Shown: positions 39,813-48,047, numbered from the stretch's first letter. The stretch: 64,000 nucleotides of DNA from Diaminobutyricimonas sp. LJ205 (GCF_009755725.1 NZ_CP046619.1:2666001-2730000), one strand, 5' to 3'. The notes: generated by a model not told the origin, from the sequence alone. Numbers and translations: made by a program.

Positions 39813-40584
39813 GGGGGATACCGTCTTCCGCACCGCGCGGCGACTGGATGAGGCACTCAGCGGGGCGGACCTCACCGTCTGCGACATCCGCGTCCCGAAA
39901 TTCGCGACCGTTGATCTGACCGGGCAGACCGTGCACTCGACGGTATCGCGCGGCAAGCATCTGCTCACCCGGATCGGCGATTCGACCGTGCACACGCACC
40001 TGAAGATGGAGGGCTCCTGGCGGCTGTTCCGGCCGGGCGAGCGCTGGACCCAGCCGGCGTGGAAGGCCCGGATCGTGCTCGGCACCGCCGGCTGGACGGC
40101 AGTGGGCTTCGAGCTCGGGCTGGTCGAGGTGCTGCCCACCAGCGCGGAGGCCGACGCTGTCGGCTACCTCGGCCCGGACGTGCTCGGCCGGGACTGGGAC
40201 GAATCCGAGGCGCTGCGGCGGATGCTCGCGCACCCCAAGGTGCCGATCGGCGTCGCCCTGATCGACCAGACGGTGATCGCAGGCCTCGGGACCGTGTACC
40301 GCAATGAGGCGCTGTTCCTGCGCGGCATTCGTCCGGAACGACCGGTTCAGGATGTCCCGGACCTGCCCGGCCTGATCACCCTCGCCCGTCGGCTGATCCT
40401 GGCGAACCGCGACCGTAACGAACGGGTGACCACCGGCAATACCCGCCGCGGCGAGCGCACCTGGGTCAGCCACCGGCAGGGTGAGCGCTGCCGGCGGTGC
40501 GGCACCCCGATCCAGAAGGGCCAGCTCGGGCCGAACGAGCTGATGGAACGCGACACCTACTTCTGCCCCCACTGCCAGCTGTAG
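39805..40584 (+). CDS. nei: Fpg/Nei-family DNA glycosylase/AP lyase
   Basis: 259 residues. It starts PEGDTV after the initiator: Pro2 is the catalytic nucleophile and Glu3 the acid. The conserved Lys is in SRGKHLLT near 53, and the H2TH motif lies around VALIDQTVIAGLGTVYRNEALF. The C-terminal zinc finger is CRRCGTPI....TYFCPHC, complete. The sequence is closest to actinobacterial Nei2, which removes oxidised pyrimidines. The GTG start overlaps the end of lhr by 8 bp, so a shared repair transcript is likely. Confidence 0.92.
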   Translation: MPEGDTVFRTARRLDEALSGADLTVCDIRVPKFATVDLTGQTVHSTVSRGKHLLTRIGDSTVHTHLKMEGSWRLFRPGERWTQPAWKARIVLGTAGWTAVGFELGLVEVLPTSAEADAVGYLGPDVLGRDWDESEALRRMLAHPKVPIGVALIDQTVIAGLGTVYRNEALFLRGIRPERPVQDVPDLPGLITLARRLILANRDRNERVTTGNTRRGERTWVSHRQGERCRRCGTPIQKGQLGPNELMERDTYFCPHCQL

Positions 40585-40642
40585 GAACTTTGGGGGGATA
40601 GCCCCGTGGCCACCGCCGGAGCACCGCTGGCAGCCTGACGAT

Positions 40643-41566
40643 ATGTCAACCCCATCGCTCGTTCCCGTCCGCGTGCTTCCGGAGTTCGCCACTCTTCGGT
40701 TCACTGGCCCGCAGAAGGTCCTCCTCGGCGCGGGACTCCTGCTGCTGGTCTCCGCCCTCGTGCACGCGGTGGTCTTCCTGGCCTCGGGAACGCCGTGGGA
40801 GGGGCCGGTGTCCTGGCGCAAGCCGATCCTGTTCGGGTTCTCATTCGGCATCACGGCGGTGACGATCGCCCTGTTCGCCGGGGCGATCCGGATGCGTCCG
40901 TGGCTCGCCTGGGCGATGCTCGGCACCCTCGCCGTGACCTCGGTGGCCGAGACCGCGCTCATCACGCTGCAGACCTGGCGCGGCGTGCCGTCGCACTTCA
41001 ACTTCACGACCGCATTCGACGCCATGGTGTTCTCGGCGATGGGAGCGGTGGTCTCAGTGATCGCCCTCGTGCTCGTGGTGCTAACCGTGCTGACCTTCAC
41101 CTCGATGCGAGATGTGCCGGGCAGCGTGAAGCTCGCGATCCGCGCCGGGATGGTGCTGCTGCTGGTCGGGCAGGCGCTCGGCGGGATGATCATCGCCGTC
41201 GGCATCCCACCCGTTGTGACCGGCGACGAAGCTGCGGCGTTCGGCGCCGAAGGCGTGCTGTTCGGCGATGCCGGCATCCTCAAGTCGCCGCATGGCGTCG
41301 CGATGCACGCGCTTCAAGTGCTGCCGCTGCTGGCCTGGCTGGCGCCCGTCGCCGGGCTGGCCGAATCCCGAACACGCCGCGCGGTGCTGGCGGCGACGAT
41401 CGGCTACACCCTGGTGCTCGGGGTCAGCCTGCTGCAGACCTTCACCGGGCAGGCGCCGTTTGCCCTCGGCGTGCCGATGCTGGCGCTGGCGCTGGTGGGC
41501 ATCCTGCTGGTGGCGGTGCCGTACGGACGCGTCGGACTGGCGCTGCTCGGTCGGCTACGCGGTTGA
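40643..41566 (+). CDS. Polytopic membrane protein of unknown function
   Basis: 307 residues with about eight hydrophobic segments (28-50, 62-83, 88-110, 128-152, 168-190, 225-243, 250-270 and 275-298). Conserved-looking polar residues are WRKPILFGFSFG, SHFNFTTAFDAMVF and HGVAMHALQVLPLLAWL. His and Trp in these segments may be functional. No family was recognised. The last 12 bases overlap the end of the convergent gene. Confidence 0.7.
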   Translation: MSTPSLVPVRVLPEFATLRFTGPQKVLLGAGLLLLVSALVHAVVFLASGTPWEGPVSWRKPILFGFSFGITAVTIALFAGAIRMRPWLAWAMLGTLAVTSVAETALITLQTWRGVPSHFNFTTAFDAMVFSAMGAVVSVIALVLVVLTVLTFTSMRDVPGSVKLAIRAGMVLLLVGQALGGMIIAVGIPPVVTGDEAAAFGAEGVLFGDAGILKSPHGVAMHALQVLPLLAWLAPVAGLAESRTRRAVLAATIGYTLVLGVSLLQTFTGQAPFALGVPMLALALVGILLVAVPYGRVGLALLGRLRG

Positions 41567-41839
41567 CCGCGGCGCATGCCGCCAGCGCACCGCCTGCGCG
41601 AACAGCAGCCCCAGCGCCATGGCGATGATCAGGCTCGCGGCGGAACCGAAGAACGGCGTGAACACCGTGTGCTGGCTGCCGAAGTCGCGGTCGGTGTAGC
41701 GGATGATCTCGGGAGTGATCGTGAGGAGCAGCCCCTTCTCGCTGGCTTCCCGCAGACCCTCCAGCTCGACCAGGAACCAGACGGTGGTGGCCAGCGCGAC
41801 CAGCCCCAACGCAGCCCAGGCGAGTCTGAAGGGTTTCAT
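41555..41839 (-). CDS. Small two-segment membrane protein
   Basis: 94 residues from ATG 41839. Hydrophobic segments lie at about 7-24 and 66-85, separated by a charged loop (VELEGLREASEKG, RYTDRDFGSQHTVF). The start overlaps the upstream stop as ATGA, so it is co-translated with the preceding Pro-rich membrane protein. The function is unknown. The 3' end overlaps that of the convergent gene. Confidence 0.7.
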   Translation of the reverse strand: MKPFRLAWAALGLVALATTVWFLVELEGLREASEKGLLLTITPEIIRYTDRDFGSQHTVFTPFFGSAASLIIAMALGLLFAQAVRWRHAPRSTA

Positions 41840-42429
41840 CGCTGAGGCGCTCGCCAGTGCAGGGCGTACAGCACCAGCACCGTCACCAGGGTGGCGATGC
41901 CCAAGGTCATGCACCATGGCCCGACGGTGACGAAGAACTGCTGCAGGATGAAGCTGTCAGGGTCGCGGTTGGTGCCGGCGTACAGGTCGGCGATCTGCCA
42001 TTGCGCCCAGATACCGAATACGGTGAGCGCGGCGCCCACCCCGAGCAGCACAATCACGAATGGATTTCCCCGCAGCACCATGCCGCGGGATGCATCGGGC
42101 TCGACATCCGGATCGATAGTGGAGCGGGCGTCGACGCTCTGGTCGGTGCCGAATGGTCCGGGGGCGGCCGCTTGGTCAGCTTGGTGGGTCGCGCCCGGCG
42201 CGCCGAGCGGGCGCGCGTAGGGTGCGGATGCCGCGGTCTGCGCGTTCTGCGGTGGGGCGGGCACGGGCGGCGGAACGACTGTCGGCCCTGGCATCGCCCT
42301 GGTGATGTCTCGCGGAATGCGCTCCACCGGTTCAGCGGCGCGCAAGTGCGGTTCGGTGCCGTGCCGGGAGCGGTCGTAGCCGCGCTGGAACGCCGGGTTG
42401 TAGCGGGGGTCGATCGCATCCTTGGGCAT
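41836..42429 (-). CDS. Pro-rich two-TM protein, paralogue 2 of a tandem pair
   Basis: 197 residues: a conserved start (DPRYNPAFQRGYDRSRHGTEP), a disordered Pro/Ala-rich region to about 115, then RGMVLRGNPFVIVLLGVGAALTVFG and a second membrane segment ending LVTVLVLYALHWR. The same N- and C-terminal blocks occur in the next gene, while the linkers differ. Cytosolic N-terminus and membrane anchoring are inferred. No function is known. Confidence 0.7.
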   Translation of the reverse strand: MPKDAIDPRYNPAFQRGYDRSRHGTEPHLRAAEPVERIPRDITRAMPGPTVVPPPVPAPPQNAQTAASAPYARPLGAPGATHQADQAAAPGPFGTDQSVDARSTIDPDVEPDASRGMVLRGNPFVIVLLGVGAALTVFGIWAQWQIADLYAGTNRDPDSFILQQFFVTVGPWCMTLGIATLVTVLVLYALHWRAPQR

Positions 42430-42502
42430 AGTGCTCCCTCTCCATGCGGGAGCCTAGCGGCAGCGAGCGCGGGTGACTAGGCGTCTGAGCGCCACCGCTG
42501 CC

Positions 42503-43144
42503 TCACTTCGGTGTCCGCCAGTGCAGGGCATAGAGCACGAGGACGGTGACGAGCGTGCCGATGCCGATCGTCATGCACCACGGGCCTATGCCGGCGAGGA
42601 ACTCGTCCAGGACGAGTTCGTCCGGGCTCCGATAGCTGCCCGTCCTGCCGTCGGCGGCGCCCCACTGCCCCCACAGCCCGAGCAGCATCAGGAACACTCC
42701 GACACCGATGAGGGCATAGATGAACGGATTGCCGCGGAGCACCATCCCCGGCCGCGCTGCCTGGTCGTTGTCGCCCGGCGCGGCGGTGTCGGCGGGTGCA
42801 GTTGCGTCGGTTGCGTAGACTTCCGGAACCGGAGCCCGGGTGGGCACGCGGGGTACCGCGGATTCGCCGATGCCGCGCATGCGGGTCGGCTCGCGCGTCG
42901 GGACCCATATCGGCTCACGTGCGGGCAGTCGTGTCGGGTCGCGCGTCCAGTCACGCATGCTCGACGTGTCGACAACCGGCTCCTCGGTGGCAGGGGCGGA
43001 CGGGCTCGGCGCCTCGGCGGGCGGGGATTCGACCTTCGAGTCGCGGATGCCCCTCTGACCCGCGGGCGAAGTGCCAGGCCGAGCGCGATCAAACCCGCGC
43101 TGGAAAACCGGGTCGTAGCGTGGATCGAAGGAGTCGTCCGTCAT
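42503..43144 (-). CDS. Pro-rich two-TM protein, paralogue 1 of a tandem pair
   Basis: 213 residues. Begins DDSFDPRYDPVFQRGFDRARPGT and ends LVTVLVLYALHWRTPK, shared with the downstream neighbour 73 bp away. The linker contains an internal repeat of the type T-R-[DE]-P-x-x-x-P (RDPTRLPAREPIWVPTREPT). Two membrane segments lie at about 142-160 and 190-208. The function is unknown. Conservation of the ends with drift of the linker suggests the ends carry the function. Confidence 0.7.
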   Translation of the reverse strand: MTDDSFDPRYDPVFQRGFDRARPGTSPAGQRGIRDSKVESPPAEAPSPSAPATEEPVVDTSSMRDWTRDPTRLPAREPIWVPTREPTRMRGIGESAVPRVPTRAPVPEVYATDATAPADTAAPGDNDQAARPGMVLRGNPFIYALIGVGVFLMLLGLWGQWGAADGRTGSYRSPDELVLDEFLAGIGPWCMTIGIGTLVTVLVLYALHWRTPK

Positions 43145-43228
43145 TCGCTGCTCCTAATCGGAGCCTAGTCCCCGCACCCGAGCCGGTCGATGGTCGGCGC
43201 AGATCGGCGCTGGTCGCCGCTGATCGGG

Positions 43229-43903
43229 TCAGCGGCCGCGCTTCTTGCGCGGCTTCGGCGCGCCCGACGACTGCCGGTGCGCACGTTTCGGAGCGGGTTT
43301 GCGGGCAGGCTTCGCGGTTGCCGGCCGTTTCGGCTTCTCGGGCTTCTCGGCAGGCGGGGTCGGCGTCGCCCGTGAGCTGCGCGCGGTACGACCGCGCACG
43401 ATGCCGACGAGCTCCTCGGTCAGCTCGGACTCGGTGTCGGCCAGCCAGGCCAGTCCCACCTCGGTCGGTTCCGCATCGGTCACCGGCCGGTACTTCACGT
43501 CTTTCCGCCCGTACAGCCGGGCGACCGAGTGCGGCAGCAGGGCGACCCCGGCGCCGGTTGCGACGACCTCAATCAGCTGCGCGTCGGTCAGGTCGGGCAG
43601 CTCAAGCATGGTCTCCCCTGCCAGGTCGGCGAGGGTCACCTCGTCGAATTCGGTCACCGGATGCTCCTTGGGCACGACCACCACCGGCTGCTCGACGTAC
43701 AACGGGATCAGGTGGACCCCGTCGCGGTCGATCGGCAGCCGGACGAGGCTCATGTTCGCCCGTCCGTCCCGCAGCGCGGCGACCTGGTCCGCGACATCCG
43801 TCTGCAGCAATGTGAGCGGCTCATCCGGTCGCCGTTCCGCCCAGATGCGCGCCCACTTCGCCGGCGTCACGCCGGGGACATACGCGAGCGTGAATGCGGC
43901 CAT
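43229..43903 (-). CDS. LysR-type effector-binding domain without HTH
   Basis: 224 residues. The sequence begins directly in the substrate-binding domain (AAFTLAYVPGVTPAKWARIWAERRPDEPLTLLQ). It continues through the two-lobed fold (ANMSLVRLPIDRDGVHLIPLYVEQPVVVVPKEHPV, then ATGAGVALLPHSVARLY). The N-terminal winged helix of LysR regulators is missing and no HTH frame is found upstream. A Lys/Pro/Ala/Arg-rich tail of about 55 residues (from PAEKPEKPKRPA) might bind DNA non-specifically. It is divergent from DUF5997 by 26 bp. Confidence 0.8.
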   Translation of the reverse strand: MAAFTLAYVPGVTPAKWARIWAERRPDEPLTLLQTDVADQVAALRDGRANMSLVRLPIDRDGVHLIPLYVEQPVVVVPKEHPVTEFDEVTLADLAGETMLELPDLTDAQLIEVVATGAGVALLPHSVARLYGRKDVKYRPVTDAEPTEVGLAWLADTESELTEELVGIVRGRTARSSRATPTPPAEKPEKPKRPATAKPARKPAPKRAHRQSSGAPKPRKKRGR

Positions 43904-43911
43904 GGTGCTCT

Positions 43912-43923
43912 CAGCGTACGCTG
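43912..43923. promoter_or_regulatory. Symmetric divergent promoter: palindrome CAGCGTACGCTG
   Basis: The 12-bp perfect palindrome contains TACGCT on both strands (43917-43922 plus; 43913-43918 minus). Each is 7-9 bases from the ATG on its strand. It could be a shared -10 element giving two leaderless transcripts, and also an operator. Confidence 0.5.
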
Positions 43924-43929
43924 TTGTGA

Positions 43930-44316
43930 ATGAGCTCCTCCCAGTCGATGAAGCCCGCCACGGCAGCCAAAAAGCTGGGCGTGTATCTCCCGGCGACGCC
44001 GGCGGAATTCCAGGACGGCACGATCACCCGCGACGAGTTCAACGAGTTGCAGGCGCACCCGCCGGCATGGCTGGTCGAGTTGCGGCAGAACGGCCCGCAC
44101 CCGCGCCCGGTGGTCGCGCACAAGCTCGGGATCTCGACCTCGGGGCTGTCCCGCGCCGGGGTGACCGACGCGCTCACCACCGCCGAGATCACCGCGCTGC
44201 TCGAGAAGCAGCCGGAATGGCTGCGCACCGAGCGTGCCACGCACGCCGAGGTGCACGCCGAGAACATGCGGATCAAGGCTCGGGATGCCGAGCGCCGCAG
44301 CCGTTCGACCACCTAG
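43930..44316 (+). CDS. DUF5997-family protein
   Basis: 128 residues, soluble. TAAKKLGVYLPATPAEFQDGTITRDEFNELQAHPPAWLVELRQNGPHPRPVVAHKLGISTSGLSRAG is characteristic of this small actinobacterial family. The segment VAHKLGISTSGLSRAGV reads like a helix-turn-helix, and the C-terminus is a charged helix (AEVHAENMRIKARDAERR). It is regularly found divergent from an HTH-less LysR effector domain, as here, which suggests the two could work as split regulator parts; this is inference. Confidence 0.75.
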   Translation: MSSSQSMKPATAAKKLGVYLPATPAEFQDGTITRDEFNELQAHPPAWLVELRQNGPHPRPVVAHKLGISTSGLSRAGVTDALTTAEITALLEKQPEWLRTERATHAEVHAENMRIKARDAERRSRSTT

Positions 44317-44331
44317 CCCTTCGCTGAAGCG

Positions 44332-44387
44332 CGAGCCTACGCAAGTGGGGGTTTTCAGCCCGGATAAGCCCCATTTGCGCAGGCTCG
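44332..44387. repeat. Long palindrome between convergent genes, 19-bp arms
   Basis: Arms 44332-44350 (CGAGCCTACGCAAGTGGGG) and 44369-44387 pair with two G-U-compatible mismatches around an 18-base loop. T-rich GGGTTTTC lies in the loop. It may serve as a bidirectional terminator. Confidence 0.65.
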
Positions 44388-44406
44388 GCGGGACTCGAGC
44401 GCGCGC

Positions 44407-45612
44407 TCAGAGCCAGCGCATGGTGAATGCGCGTGCCAGCAGGGCTCGCACCGGAGGGGTCGCGAGCGTCCGCATCAAGGCGGTGCGGGCGGCGAACACC
44501 GGACCGGACGCCGGTCGTCCCATCGACATGTTGAAGGCCGCCTGCCGTGCCGCACGGAGCGCCGAGCGCCGCCGCTTGCTCGCATAGCTGCGAAGTGCCG
44601 GTTCCCGCCAGTCCTCGGGGGACGGATGCCGCAACGCTTCGGCCAGCGCCGGGGCGAGGGCCGCGGCATCCAGCCAGCCCAGGTTCATCCCCTGCCCACC
44701 GATCGGACTGATCTCGTGAGCAGCGTCGCCGATCAGGGCCACCCGCCCGCGCACGAAGTTCGCGGCGATGTGCTGGTGGGCTTCGAACGCGCTGGCCTCG
44801 GCGTCCGCAGCGCCAGCGGATTCGCCGAGGATCGTGTCGCCCGTGCGCTGTTGCACGATCGAGGCCAGCCGGCGCAGCGTCGGTTCGGCATCGAGCCGGG
44901 TGGTCAGTGCCACCCAACGGCGCATCCCTGCCGGCATCGGGAAGGATTCGACAACCCCTTCCGCCTCGAAACTGAGCACCGCGGTGTTGTTGGGCAGGTC
45001 CGTGACATCCGGGATATCGGCCATCAGGTAGCTCTGCGTCCTGCCGAATCGCCGCCAGCGGATGCCGGCCGAGGCGCGCACCCGGCTGCGGGCGCCGTCC
45101 GCGCCGACGACGAAGCGGCTCTCGATCACCCCGCCGGGAGTGCGCAGCCGCACGCGTTCGGCGTGCTGGCGCAGGTCGTGCACCACGACGCCGCGCCGCA
45201 GTGCGCCGGGGCGGAGGCTTTCGAGGCGGTCGCGGAGGATCCGTTCGGTCTCAGGCTGCGGCAGGGTGATGATCGAGTCCGGCCGGAACACCAGCCGCCC
45301 GAGGGTACGACCGCCGGAGCGGGCGACACCGTCATGAATCCGGGTGGCGCCGGCGAGCACCGGATCGGCGACGCCCGCGGCGGCCAGGATCCGCAACGCG
45401 GGCGGGTGGATGCCGATTGCCCGCGTCCGGTGGGACGGCGTCGTGCGCCGCTCGAGCACTTCCACGTCGACGCCGTGCTGGGCGAGCAACACCCCGATCA
45501 GCAAGCCCACCGGGCCGCCGCCGACGACGACCACGTCCCGCACCCGGCTCGCCGATGCGTCGCCCGACGCATTGCCCGATGTGCGCCCGGACGGCGCCGG
45601 GTCAGCGGGCAC
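44407..45612 (-). CDS. FAD-dependent monooxygenase (phenolic lipid hydroxylase-type)
   Basis: 401 residues. FAD-binding motifs of the PHBH/UbiH class are GGGPVGLLIGVLLAQHG (GxGxxG), VGADGARSRVR (DG motif) and LIGDAAHEISPIGGQGMNLGWLDA (GD motif). NAD(P)H would be the reductant. It is last in an operon after a type III polyketide synthase and a methyltransferase, matching the order of SrsA-SrsB-SrsC in Streptomyces griseus, where SrsC hydroxylates alkylresorcinol-derived phenolic lipids to quinones. The first 25 residues are disordered. It overlaps the methyltransferase gene by 11 bp. Confidence 0.85.
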   Translation of the reverse strand: MPADPAPSGRTSGNASGDASASRVRDVVVVGGGPVGLLIGVLLAQHGVDVEVLERRTTPSHRTRAIGIHPPALRILAAAGVADPVLAGATRIHDGVARSGGRTLGRLVFRPDSIITLPQPETERILRDRLESLRPGALRRGVVVHDLRQHAERVRLRTPGGVIESRFVVGADGARSRVRASAGIRWRRFGRTQSYLMADIPDVTDLPNNTAVLSFEAEGVVESFPMPAGMRRWVALTTRLDAEPTLRRLASIVQQRTGDTILGESAGAADAEASAFEAHQHIAANFVRGRVALIGDAAHEISPIGGQGMNLGWLDAAALAPALAEALRHPSPEDWREPALRSYASKRRRSALRAARQAAFNMSMGRPASGPVFAARTALMRTLATPPVRALLARAFTMRWL

Positions 45613-46300
45613 CGGGGCTCCAAGTGAGCAGCAAGCGGGACGGCTCCTGCCGGATCACCCGCCAGCGAGGCGGCACAGTCTCGCGCAGTTCGGCCAGCGT
45701 GTACGACCGGCGGATCGAGGCGAGCCCGTCGTGGCGGATGAACGAGTCGCGGAACAGGAACATCGTGGCCGCCCCGAACCCGGCGTAAGCCCAGCGAGTG
45801 CGAACCAGGTCGGCGTGCACGGCGGCGACCCGGCTCAGCCGCTCGCTGTCGGCGAGGAGCCCGGTGAAGGCGTCCTCGTCGAGGTGGTGCAGCACGTGGT
45901 TCGAGATCACGAAGTCGAAGACGGCACCTTCGGCGACCAGGTCGGAGGTGTGCGCCCGCCTGAAGTACACACCCGCGGAGGGCTCATGCTGGATGGCGTA
46001 TTGGTAGGCGCGCGGATCCGGATCGATCGCCGTGACCGTCAACTGCACCCCGTCGGCTCGGGCCCAGCGGGCGAGCCCGCGGGCGATGTCACCGCCGCCC
46101 GCGCCGACATCGAGCAGCGTGCGCGGCTCGGTCGGCGACAACCAGGGGCGGATGAGTCGGCGATACGTCTTGCGCCAGCCGGACACCACCGGGTTGACGA
46201 TCGCGAACGCGGCATAGCTATGGCGGAGCGCGATCGGGTCGCAGTCAGGATCGTCTATGTACTCGGTGAGCGAGACCGCCCGCTGCTCAAGCGACACCAT
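45602..46300 (-). CDS. SAM-dependent methyltransferase of the type III PKS operon
   Basis: 232 residues. SAM-binding core: TLLDVGAGGGDIARGLARWA, VTAIDPDPRAYQYA and FDFVISNHVLHHLDEDAF. The N-terminal helices (SLTEYIDDPDCDPIALRHSYAAFAIVNPVVSGWRKTYRR) are typical of the methyltransferases paired with type III polyketide synthases in actinobacteria. It starts 1 bp after the synthase stop and overlaps the next gene. By analogy with SrsB it may O-methylate the resorcinol ring. Confidence 0.85.
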   Translation of the reverse strand: MVSLEQRAVSLTEYIDDPDCDPIALRHSYAAFAIVNPVVSGWRKTYRRLIRPWLSPTEPRTLLDVGAGGGDIARGLARWARADGVQLTVTAIDPDPRAYQYAIQHEPSAGVYFRRAHTSDLVAEGAVFDFVISNHVLHHLDEDAFTGLLADSERLSRVAAVHADLVRTRWAYAGFGAATMFLFRDSFIRHDGLASIRRSYTLAELRETVPPRWRVIRQEPSRLLLTWSPGAR

Positions 46301-46301
46301 G

Positions 46302-47411
46302 TCAGGCCACCGTCATCAGGCCGGATTCCACGGTGAGACCCGGGCCGAACGCCATCGCCAGCACTCGTTCTCCGGGTTCCGTCGCCGGCTCTTCGAGGAT
46401 GTGCTTGAGCACGAACAACACGGTGGTGCTCGACATGTTGCCGTAGGCGCGCAGCGTCTCCCGGGCGGGCACCAGCTGCGCCTCGCTCAGCCCGAGTTTC
46501 GCTTCGACCTTGTCGAGGATGCTGCGACCGCCCGGATGGATCGCCCAGTGCTGCACGTCGCCGACCCGCACGCCGGCACCATTCAACAGCGGGTCGAGGG
46601 CCCCCTCGATGTGCTCGTCGATGATGTGCGGAACGTAGGAGCTGAGGACCATCTCGAAGCCCTCGTCGCCGATCTTCCAGGCCATGTCGGCCTCACCGAC
46701 CGGGGTGATCGCCGTTTCGAACCCGTCCAGATCGAATCCGGCCTCCGCCTCGGCGATCGGTCGGTTGCTCACCACGCCCGCGCCGGCGCCGTCGGCGAAC
46801 AATGATGCGGCGACGATCTGGTCGGGGTCGTTCGATGAGCGCACGTGCAGGGTGCACAGCTCGACGCTGACCACCAGCACCACCGCATCCGGGTCGGCGT
46901 TGCAGAGTTGCTTGGCGAGCCGCAGCGCGGGCATCGAGGCGTAGCAGCCCATGAAGCCGAGGTGGAAACGTTGGGTGTCGCGGTCGAGGCCGAGTTCGCG
47001 GACGATCAGGTAGTCCGGGCCGGGCGCGAAGAACCCGGTGCAGGAGACGGTGATCACGTGGCTGACCTCGTGCGCGGCGATCCCTGCCGCCTGCAGCGCC
47101 CGGCGGGCGGCCTCGACGAACAGCTGGCCACCGGCGTCGATGTACAGCTCATTGCGGGTTCGCGTGCCGGGTGACAGCAGCAGTCGCCGGTCACGGTCGA
47201 AGAACTGCGGATTCTCGGACTGCTCGTTCCAGGTGAACTCGCCGATCACGGTGTGCCGCTTCTCGATACCGGAGGCGTCGAACGCGGCCGTGATCAGGCG
47301 TTGCGCGAGCCGACTGAGATCGGGCTGGGTGGCGAATACGTCGCGGACATCGTTCTGCACGAGGACGGTTTGCGGAACAACGGTCTCGAGCCCTCTCAGC
47401 GTCACTGCCAT
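46302..47411 (-). CDS. Type III polyketide synthase (alkylresorcinol-type)
   Basis: 369 residues, homodimeric thiolase-fold enzyme family. The catalytic triad is visible as Cys156 (FMGCYAS), His292 (HWAIHPGGRS) and Asn325 (YGNMSSTT). The enzyme would extend a fatty acyl-CoA with malonyl units and cyclise the product to an alkylresorcinol or alkylpyrone. The adjoining methyltransferase and flavin hydroxylase favour phenolic lipid production. The gene heads the operon; a long palindrome lies 41-101 bp upstream of its start. Confidence 0.92.
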   Translation of the reverse strand: MAVTLRGLETVVPQTVLVQNDVRDVFATQPDLSRLAQRLITAAFDASGIEKRHTVIGEFTWNEQSENPQFFDRDRRLLLSPGTRTRNELYIDAGGQLFVEAARRALQAAGIAAHEVSHVITVSCTGFFAPGPDYLIVRELGLDRDTQRFHLGFMGCYASMPALRLAKQLCNADPDAVVLVVSVELCTLHVRSSNDPDQIVAASLFADGAGAGVVSNRPIAEAEAGFDLDGFETAITPVGEADMAWKIGDEGFEMVLSSYVPHIIDEHIEGALDPLLNGAGVRVGDVQHWAIHPGGRSILDKVEAKLGLSEAQLVPARETLRAYGNMSSTTVLFVLKHILEEPATEPGERVLAMAFGPGLTVESGLMTVA

Positions 47412-47452
47412 GGGACATCCTAGGCACGCCCACCCTCGCAGCGGCAGGGTGT

Positions 47453-47512
47453 GTGAGTTAGCCGAAAATGCTAGTGTTCGGCGCCGCGGACTAGCATTTT
47501 CGGCTAATTCAC
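47453..47512. repeat. Long palindrome, copy 3 (CTAGTG family) between divergent genes
   Basis: 24-bp arms (47453-47476, 47489-47512) with one G-U-type mismatch and one terminal mismatch, loop 12. It shares GTGAG, CCGAAA and CTAGTG with copies 1 and 2 (copy 1 has CCCAAA). The stem bases TTAG here replace GTGC, with matching changes in the other arm. It lies between divergent starts, so it is not a simple terminator. Confidence 0.8.
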
Positions 47513-47534
47513 GGTGGGTGGCAGGATGAGGGGC

Positions 47535-48047
47535 ATGCAGCCCGGTGACCGACTCGAACCGGAAGCGTTCACCGAAGACGGTTACCGCCTGCTCAGTTCG
47601 TACGCGGCGTCCGGTGTCGCCATCGTCTCGACCAGGCTGCGCGGCCGGGATTACGCGGCGACTGTGACCGCGTTCCTGTCGGTGTCATATGACCCGCCGA
47701 CAATGCTCGTGAGCCTGTTCGAGTTGTCTCGGATCGCCGAGGCGGTCGACGAGTCCGGCACCTGGGCGCTCACCCTGCTCGGACGCGACCAGCAGCACAC
47801 CGCCCGCCGGCTGTCGAGCGCTGGCGCGCCGGTCGAGGGCATGTTCGATCAGATTCCGCATGGCCGTGGGCCGGTGACGGATGCCGCCATCCCCACCGGT
47901 TCGGTCGCCTGGTTCGAGGTGAAGACCAGTGCCGTGCACACCGCCGCGACGCACCAGTTGTTCGTGGGCGAGGTGCTCAGCATGGGACGCTTCGGCGAGC
48001 GCGAGCCGCTCGTGCACTACGGCTCGCTGTACCGCGACTTGCGGTGA
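47535..48047 (+). CDS. Flavin reductase-like FMN-binding protein
   Basis: 170 residues from ATG 47535, preceded by GAGGGG. The split-barrel flavin-reductase fold is shown by SGVAIVSTRLRGRDYAATVTAFLSVSYDPPTMLVSLFELSRIAEAV, which includes the Thr/Ala/Ser flavin-contact strand, and by HQLFVGEVLSMG at the end. It probably supplies reduced flavin to a monooxygenase, or is a pyridoxamine-oxidase-like relative. It is divergent from the PKS operon; a functional link with the operon's hydroxylase is possible but that enzyme class usually uses NADPH directly. Confidence 0.82.
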   Translation: MQPGDRLEPEAFTEDGYRLLSSYAASGVAIVSTRLRGRDYAATVTAFLSVSYDPPTMLVSLFELSRIAEAVDESGTWALTLLGRDQQHTARRLSSAGAPVEGMFDQIPHGRGPVTDAAIPTGSVAWFEVKTSAVHTAATHQLFVGEVLSMGRFGEREPLVHYGSLYRDLR

